From Chitinophagaceae bacterium (GTDB lineage: Bacteria > Bacteroidota > Bacteroidia > Chitinophagales > Chitinophagaceae): 12,075 nt of DNA. Of the stretch, positions 7,278-12,075 are shown piece by piece (the stretch's first letter is position 1; each line of letters starts with the position of its first letter). Made by a program: the position numbers and the translations under genes. The stretch is from positions 1 through 12,075 of the forward strand of contig JAIPBY010000061.1 in NCBI GenBank assembly GCA_021738605.1. The letters run 5' to 3'. The notes under the pieces are model-generated. The model searched no databases. It had not been told where the DNA came from and saw only the letters and a program-made list of their open reading frames with translations.

Positions 7278-8912
7278 TTGTATGGTTATTTTTTTCATAT
7301 AATGTCCCTTGGGATCCACTTGTGGAGCTCCATTGCTGGATACGACAATTCCTTCCTTGCCAACCATTGTTCTGGTGGTTTTGTCTGCCGGGCCAATATC
7401 AAGGGGCAATGGCATGAAGAAGTTGTTCAGTGTAATCTGATACTTTTGGTACCCAACTTCTTTCACTGAAATATCGAGTACTTCATTGGTGTATACATAG
7501 AAATTGAAAAAAGGCTTTAAGTCTTGCTTTGATGCCGTGCTGAACAATTCTTCTACATCTTTTGTGGTAACAAAATTATCGTAGGTATACCTGGGATCTG
7601 TTGCAAGTTTTTTCAGGGTTGGTAAAAATATTTCATCACCCAGTACATACCTTAAGCTGTGCATGAAAAATGAACCTTTTGCATAAATATCCCTGCCAGC
7701 ATACGCTTCTTCTTCTGATAGCTCTTCACCACCCACCATCGGTTTTTTGTTTCTGGTATTTCTTTTGTGTCGACTGATGATTTCATCATAGGCTTCCTGA
7801 CCACCCAATTCATAGTGGACCAATGCTTCAGAATAGGTTGTAATGCCTTCTTGAATCCACATATGCGCCCAGTCTTTGTTGGTTACTTTGTTTGCAAACC
7901 ACTCGTGTCCATATTCATGGTATAGATTGGCAGAATAGTCATGTACCCCTATTTTTGAGTAAACGAACTTGTTCTGAAATGTTATCATTGTTTGGTGCTC
8001 CATGCCAGAATTGGGCACTGCAGCGATACCAATCTTTTCTTTGGCCCATGGATATTCCCCAAAATATTTCTCGAGTATTTTGGTATCTCTTGCTTTGAGT
8101 TCAATTATTTTAGGTGCGAAACTGCTGTCTTCTTCCAATACATAGAATTGTATAGGAACAACAGTTCCATCGACGGTGGTATAGTCTTTGCTCACGACAG
8201 CATACTTTCCAATGTTAAACACTGTACAGTAATTGCTGATGGTATAATTGGTTTTCCAATGGTAGGTTTTCTTGTTTTTCTTTTTTTGCACTTCCTTTAA
8301 CAGACCAGGACCCGCAACCACTAAGTTTTCTGGCACAGTGATGAACATGTCAACCCCTTCATTGGGTTCGTCGCTGGGATGATCCTTGCAAGGAAAATAT
8401 ACCCGCCCCCCTTCTTTTTGACAATTGATGGCTACCCAATCGTTTCCACTCCTGTCTTTGGTGAAGGTAAAGCCGCCTGTCCATGGGGGCTTTACCGCAA
8501 TTGGAGGTTCTCCGCCATATTCCACTTTTACTATTTGCTTTCCCATTGGAAATGCTGCTTTAGCAGTTATGTAAATTTTATCATTCTTTTGTTCAAAATT
8601 CACCTGCTTGCCATTTACGCTTACTTTGTTCACCGTTAGCAAATGAACCAAGTCGAGTAAAATTGTATCGGTAGATTTTGACAAAAGCATTTCAACTTCC
8701 ACATTTCCCTGAATGGATTTTTTCTCAATATTAACATCCAGCGCGATCGTATAATGCCTGATATCCATGATGGCTTGCAGTTGGTTTAATTTTCCACCCG
8801 AAGACAGGTAGCTGATATCCCTGTTTTGTGCTTTTGGCATCATTGATAAAAAAATAAAACTTCCAAGCAATATTAGCGTTAGTCCACGTTTGTTCATAAA
8901 TAAGTATTTCAT
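7275..8912 (-). CDS. Secreted M1 family metallopeptidase (first of a tandem pair)
   Basis: This 545-residue M1 metallopeptidase is a distant paralog of its downstream neighbour. The signal peptide ends near residue 29 (LSMMPKAQ). ATG at 8897 would give a more compact signal peptide (MNKRGLTLILL) and is a real alternative to 8912. The N-terminal beta-domain contains VYFPCKDHPSDEP (171-183), typical of M1. The exopeptidase motif is SGMEHQT (302-308, Glu305), in place of GAMEN. The zinc site is H332-E-Y-G-H336 with Glu355 in WIQEG, and Tyr410 in DIYAKGSFF is the expected catalytic tyrosine. A charged insert (about 381-405, with RHKRNTRNKK and GGEELSEEEA) separates them. The C-terminal domain is a short beta-rich segment. 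Likely periplasmic or secreted, with no type IX sorting tail. It begins 34 bp after the DUF3863-like gene and ends in a TAATG overlap with the next M1 gene. Confidence 0.93.
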   Translation of the reverse strand: MKYLFMNKRGLTLILLGSFIFLSMMPKAQNRDISYLSSGGKLNQLQAIMDIRHYTIALDVNIEKKSIQGNVEVEMLLSKSTDTILLDLVHLLTVNKVSVNGKQVNFEQKNDKIYITAKAAFPMGKQIVKVEYGGEPPIAVKPPWTGGFTFTKDRSGNDWVAINCQKEGGRVYFPCKDHPSDEPNEGVDMFITVPENLVVAGPGLLKEVQKKKNKKTYHWKTNYTISNYCTVFNIGKYAVVSKDYTTVDGTVVPIQFYVLEEDSSFAPKIIELKARDTKILEKYFGEYPWAKEKIGIAAVPNSGMEHQTMITFQNKFVYSKIGVHDYSANLYHEYGHEWFANKVTNKDWAHMWIQEGITTYSEALVHYELGGQEAYDEIISRHKRNTRNKKPMVGGEELSEEEAYAGRDIYAKGSFFMHSLRYVLGDEIFLPTLKKLATDPRYTYDNFVTTKDVEELFSTASKQDLKPFFNFYVYTNEVLDISVKEVGYQKYQITLNNFFMPLPLDIGPADKTTRTMVGKEGIVVSSNGAPQVDPKGHYMKKITIQ

Positions 8913-8946
8913 GATTAAGGTATTTAATTTTTTAAAATCTTCTATG

Positions 8947-10440
8947 TTATTGGTATTGTTTCATTTTCAGCACCTTTGGTAAACTGCTGGCTTCACCACT
9001 TGAAATGTTCGTTGTAGCATCAGCAGCAAGCAATCCGGAATACCTTCGTTTTATTATTGCCTGCTCTTCTGCATTCAATTCTTCTATGCCAATGGGTTTA
9101 TCCTGTGGGCGTAACCCTTTCTGGTTAAGGCGGTTAAACAGGCTCCAATTCCGGGTGTACTTATTGGGCTGAGGGTCATCAGGTTCCACTGCCTTCAGAT
9201 CATATCTTGTAAAATCTATCAGTTTTTCAGGGCTATTGGCTTTCCAATCCCTTAACAGTGCCATCCTGAAATCTTTGTTCATGAACCACTTGATTTCCAT
9301 TTCAGCTTCTGATCCGCAAATGCCAGATCCGCGCTGAACAAACTGATAGTTGATGCTGTCATTGTTTTTGTATTGTTCTCTCCAAAGCATTCCAAATTCC
9401 CCTTGGGTGATGCATTTTGCTTGAGGCCACCTCCGCCGTATTTCCTTCAGCCATATTTCAAGGCCATCGAGTCCATTGCGGCCATTATAGCCATATACCT
9501 TATACGCTTCAACAAGGCTCATTTCCCAAATGGAGGTTACCCATGCAAATTTATTGAGTGCAAAACCTGTGTCGAAATGTGCGGCAGTGGTTGCCAGCAT
9601 TTCACTGGTTCCAATTTCGGTGCCCTGTCGGAGGATGGTTTCAATTGGCCCCACACCCTGGCGGCTGCCGCACCTGATTCCGTTGATAAATCGGGGAACA
9701 GGATACCTGGCATTCAGGAAATCAACGGTCCAGCCATCAAGATTCACACAGTCAATCATGTCTTTTTCCCCCTGTGCTGGTTTACAGAAATGTTCACGCG
9801 ATGGATAATAAGGATAGGAAATCGATCCCTCGCCATCCCCATTGTCTACAGCATACTGGCTCCAAATATTGCCCTGGCATACATGAATTCCTTCTTTTTC
9901 TGCCAGGTACTGCTGGTTTTCAGCAGCAAGAAAACCAGCAATCACACTCTTGGGTCTGTATCCCCCACCCACCATTGCTGAAACCATCTGCAACCCTTCA
10001 TGTAAGTCACGGTTAACCTGCTCTCGGGTATTGTACATGTTGGCAAAATAGCCACCGGGTAAAAATGTAATCTCATCGCCATACTTTTTATGGTATGAGA
10101 CAACCAGTTTTCTCAAGTCCACGTAATTCGGCCGCTGATCCTTTAAGGCAAGCCAGCTGAATGACCAGGTAATCCTTGCGCCCGGCCAACTGTTTTCTAT
10201 GGTTTCCCGAAACTTACGCGCCCCTTCCGGAGAATGGATTCCCGATTCATCGGTTCCATGAAATTGATCACGGGAAGTTTCGATCTGGTTGACGCGAACC
10301 ACCGTGCTGAATGTCAAAAATCGGTTTCCCAGTAATGTAAGTCTTTCCTGAGCAGAAATATTCAAGTGCAGCAAGGCAAACTGCATCAAAAGCAAAACAG
10401 AAATGGGTGTCTTGAATCTTTTCATTTTTATCATTTCCAT
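8947..10440 (-). CDS. Exported DUF3863/DUF3864-like protein (deacetylase or glycosidase-like barrel)
   Basis: This 497-residue protein has no established function that I know of. Residues 1-30 form a signal peptide (PISVLLLMQFALLHLNISAQ). ATG at 10425 also gives a good signal peptide and has a weak GGAAA upstream, so the start is uncertain by five codons. The body resembles the Bacteroidota families DUF3863 (N-terminal, roughly 35-385) and DUF3864 (C-terminal), which I recall as having a deacetylase or glycosyl hydrolase-like alpha/beta barrel; this assignment is from memory. Supporting segments are ARITWSFSWLALKD (88-101), GDEITFLPGGYFANMYN (121-137), SVIAGFLAAENQQYLAEKEG (165-184) and NIWSQYAVDNGDGEGSISYP (191-210). 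These alternate strands and helices and carry clustered acidic and aromatic residues suited to a carbohydrate site. It sits between M28 and M1 peptidase genes, 33 and 34 bp away, so it should be co-expressed with them. Confidence 0.75.
   Translation of the reverse strand: MEMIKMKRFKTPISVLLLMQFALLHLNISAQERLTLLGNRFLTFSTVVRVNQIETSRDQFHGTDESGIHSPEGARKFRETIENSWPGARITWSFSWLALKDQRPNYVDLRKLVVSYHKKYGDEITFLPGGYFANMYNTREQVNRDLHEGLQMVSAMVGGGYRPKSVIAGFLAAENQQYLAEKEGIHVCQGNIWSQYAVDNGDGEGSISYPYYPSREHFCKPAQGEKDMIDCVNLDGWTVDFLNARYPVPRFINGIRCGSRQGVGPIETILRQGTEIGTSEMLATTAAHFDTGFALNKFAWVTSIWEMSLVEAYKVYGYNGRNGLDGLEIWLKEIRRRWPQAKCITQGEFGMLWREQYKNNDSINYQFVQRGSGICGSEAEMEIKWFMNKDFRMALLRDWKANSPEKLIDFTRYDLKAVEPDDPQPNKYTRNWSLFNRLNQKGLRPQDKPIGIEELNAEEQAIIKRRYSGLLAADATTNISSGEASSLPKVLKMKQYQ
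9911..9940. repeat. Perfect 10-bp inverted repeat inside the DUF3863-like gene
   Basis: TGCTGGTTTT at 9911-9920 and AAAACCAGCA at 9931-9940 are exact reverse complements with a 10-nt loop. The hairpin lies inside coding sequence, in the stretch encoding AGFLAAENQQ, so its codons may alone explain it. No U-run follows it on either strand, so it is not a typical terminator. Confidence 0.7.
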
Positions 10441-10473
10441 ATTTTATTGTTTGTCCATAGAACTTTATTAACC

Positions 10474-12075
10474 CTACCGCTTTGAGCCTGTCACCGGATC
10501 AATCGAAAGTGGTTTTGGCAATGCTTTTCTTGGCAGTTTTTCATCCCTCATGGCCGCATTGTATATGAATGCTGCCGTAATGGTGGCTGATTGTTTGAGG
10601 TCGTCCGGCATCAAATGGTCGTAGCTGTCCATGTTGCTGTGTTGGGTAATGATACGATCCTGAACAAACTGAAATCCAGGTAATCCGATTACATCAAAAG
10701 AGATATGGTCAGTGCTTCCTGTATTTTGAATGGTAACTGTTTTGGCCCTAAGGTCATGGAAGGGGGTAAACCAATCTTCAAAAATAGAACGGGCGGCCTC
10801 ATTTCCTTGCAGGTGAATGCCAAGAATCTTTCCTGTACCGTAATCCAAATTGAAATACGCTGAGAATTTATCATGTGCCGGCAATAACTGCATGGTTGCA
10901 GGATCTCCAAAGGTTTTCTTTATATAGCCTCTCGATCCCAACAAACCCTGTTCTTCTCCGCTCCACAAGGCGATGCGTATGGTTCTTCTGTTCTGTATTC
11001 CTATGGCTTTTAAAATGCGCACGGCCTCCATCATGACGCAAACACCTGCAGCATTATCAGTAGCGCCAGTAGCTGCAGGCCAGGAGTCAAGGTGAGCACC
11101 GAGCATCACTATTTCATCTTTTAAATTTTTATCAGTGCCAGGAATTTCAGCAATTACATTGTATCCCTTTGTATCAGTTGATTGGAAATTTGTTTTTACA
11201 TCCACATCCATTTTAACAGGAGTACCGTTTTTCAACAAACGAATAATCATGTTATGGTCTTCAAGACCAACCGCTATGTCCAGAAAATTTTCCGGATCTG
11301 ATATTTTGTATGGACCTGCCTGTAATACAAATACAGTGCCACTGTGATTTTCTGCGGCGGAACTTAAAATGGCAATGGCTCCTTCCTTTACGGCCATTTT
11401 TTTTAGTGCAGCAAGTACACCCCTTGGAACACCATTTTGTGCATTGTTTCTTTCTCGTCTTCTGCGCATGGCAGCGGTATCTTCAGCTTCCGTTACTTCA
11501 CCCAGTATGTGCAGGTCCTCATCTGTTCGACGTACAGCCGCCGGCTTATAACTCTGTTCATACACGATCAAGTTGTCCAGGATTAAAACCTTCCCCTTTA
11601 TTTTGTTGCGGTATGCTTCCAGTTCTACTGAATCTTTTGCAGAGATCAAAAGCACCTCTCCAGCTTTTGGTCCATTGGTTCCTGCCGACCATGTTTTGGG
11701 ATAAGCAATAAGTGACCTGAACCAGGGCGCTGTCATGGCTACATACGATTTTTCTAATTCCCACCCTTTCCCAAATTCACCCCATGGGTCCAATTTGGCA
11801 TTTACCAATCCCCATTGGGTAAATTGGTTTATGGCGTAATTGGCAGCTCGCATAAATCCTGGCGAATTGGTTACCCTTGGTCCGCTCACTTCAGTGATTT
11901 GAAATGCGATGTCCATCACTTTGGAATTCTTTAACCCTTCATTTCTGATTTTCTTCATCATCTCCTGGTTGATATTTTCAACCTGTCCAAGTGCCTGTGG
12001 GGAGGGAACATATCCCTTTTCCATGATATCCATAAAGCCCAACAGTGCACCCCAATGATAAAATGCATCACTCCA
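10474..12075 (-). CDS. M28 family metallopeptidase with PA-like insert (N-terminus outside window)
   Basis: This is a co-catalytic zinc aminopeptidase/carboxypeptidase of family M28, closest in layout to carboxypeptidase Q-type proteins. The frame stays open to the window edge (upstream residues WSDAFYHWGAL), so the TTG at 12042 is probably not the start and a signal peptide is expected upstream. Numbered from that TTG, a helical N-terminal region (about 20-120) is followed by a protease-associated (PA)-like region (about 125-285). The M28 catalytic core has H317-L-D319, the bridging Asp329 in GATDNAAG, Glu363-Glu364 in SGEEQG, Asp400 in FNLDYG and probably His468 in TQHSNMD. STDHISF (443-449) matches the usual SDHxPF position. 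All metal-binding positions are present, so it should be active. An arginine-rich stretch (RRRRER, 193-198) interrupts the PA-like part. It is followed after 33 bp by the DUF3863-like gene. Confidence 0.92.
   Translation of the reverse strand, partial: WSDAFYHWGALLGFMDIMEKGYVPSPQALGQVENINQEMMKKIRNEGLKNSKVMDIAFQITEVSGPRVTNSPGFMRAANYAINQFTQWGLVNAKLDPWGEFGKGWELEKSYVAMTAPWFRSLIAYPKTWSAGTNGPKAGEVLLISAKDSVELEAYRNKIKGKVLILDNLIVYEQSYKPAAVRRTDEDLHILGEVTEAEDTAAMRRRRERNNAQNGVPRGVLAALKKMAVKEGAIAILSSAAENHSGTVFVLQAGPYKISDPENFLDIAVGLEDHNMIIRLLKNGTPVKMDVDVKTNFQSTDTKGYNVIAEIPGTDKNLKDEIVMLGAHLDSWPAATGATDNAAGVCVMMEAVRILKAIGIQNRRTIRIALWSGEEQGLLGSRGYIKKTFGDPATMQLLPAHDKFSAYFNLDYGTGKILGIHLQGNEAARSIFEDWFTPFHDLRAKTVTIQNTGSTDHISFDVIGLPGFQFVQDRIITQHSNMDSYDHLMPDDLKQSATITAAFIYNAAMRDEKLPRKALPKPLSIDPVTGSKR

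Noticed and set aside
5641..8912. The two M1 genes as one broken or duplicated long M1 gene.
   Set aside because: Each has its own signal peptide, full N-terminal domain, complete zinc site and catalytic Tyr, so they are two intact genes.
9373..9981. A 202-codon open frame on the plus strand, antisense to the DUF3863-like gene.
   Set aside because: It lies wholly within a well-supported coding gene, its translation shows no domain, signal peptide or plausible composition, and it is one of several such antisense frames.
11310..11711. A 133-codon plus-strand open frame rich in Leu, Cys, Pro and His, antisense to the M28 gene.
   Set aside because: The composition is that expected from the complement of the M28 coding strand, and the M28 frame has all family motifs across this region.
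12040..12042. TTG codon as the real start of the M28 gene.
   Set aside because: The frame stays open for the remaining 33 bases to the window edge and the sequence after TTG is not a signal peptide, so the true start is most likely outside.

Overview
The window looks like chromosomal DNA from a member of the Bacteroidota, most like a Chitinophagaceae-type environmental glycan and protein degrader. The reasons are moderately AT-rich DNA, translation starts preceded by A-rich leaders with no Shine-Dalgarno sequence, a family-typical Bacteroidota M24 aminopeptidase, and a high density of exported hydrolases (GH78, S1 sulfatase, M1, M28, a DUF3863-like protein). The family-level placement is an inference. 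I see no tRNA, rRNA, CRISPR array, insertion sequence or phage gene.

Layout. Positions 1-1855 are on the plus strand: the C-terminal part of an Xaa-Pro aminopeptidase (M24), cut by the window edge, then after 85 bp a secreted S1 sulfatase. From 1868 to the right edge everything is on the minus strand. In transcription order this is an M28 metallopeptidase with a PA-like insert (N-terminus beyond the edge), a DUF3863/DUF3864-like exported protein, two tandem M1 metallopeptidases, a TauE/SafE (TSUP) permease, and a GH78 alpha-L-rhamnosidase. The spacers are 33, 34, -1 (TAATG overlap), 28 and 37 bp, and I see no Bacteroidota-type promoter in any of them. This reads as one operon of at least six genes. 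It converges on the sulfatase with only 12 bp between the two stop codons. No stretch over 300 bp lacks a gene.

How the genes may work together. Four metallopeptidases of three clans, a rhamnosidase, a sulfatase and an unassigned deacetylase/hydrolase-like protein suggest breakdown of a peptide-bearing, rhamnose-containing and possibly sulfated substrate in the periplasm or outside the cell. The TSUP permease would move a small anion, perhaps an organosulfur or carboxylate compound. There is no SusC/SusD pair in the window and no recognisable type IX secretion C-terminal domain on any product, so this is not a textbook polysaccharide utilization locus. The co-occurrence of aminopeptidases and a rhamnosidase in one tight operon, with a poorly characterised DUF3863 protein between two peptidases, is the most unusual feature. 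Its substrate is not known from sequence alone.
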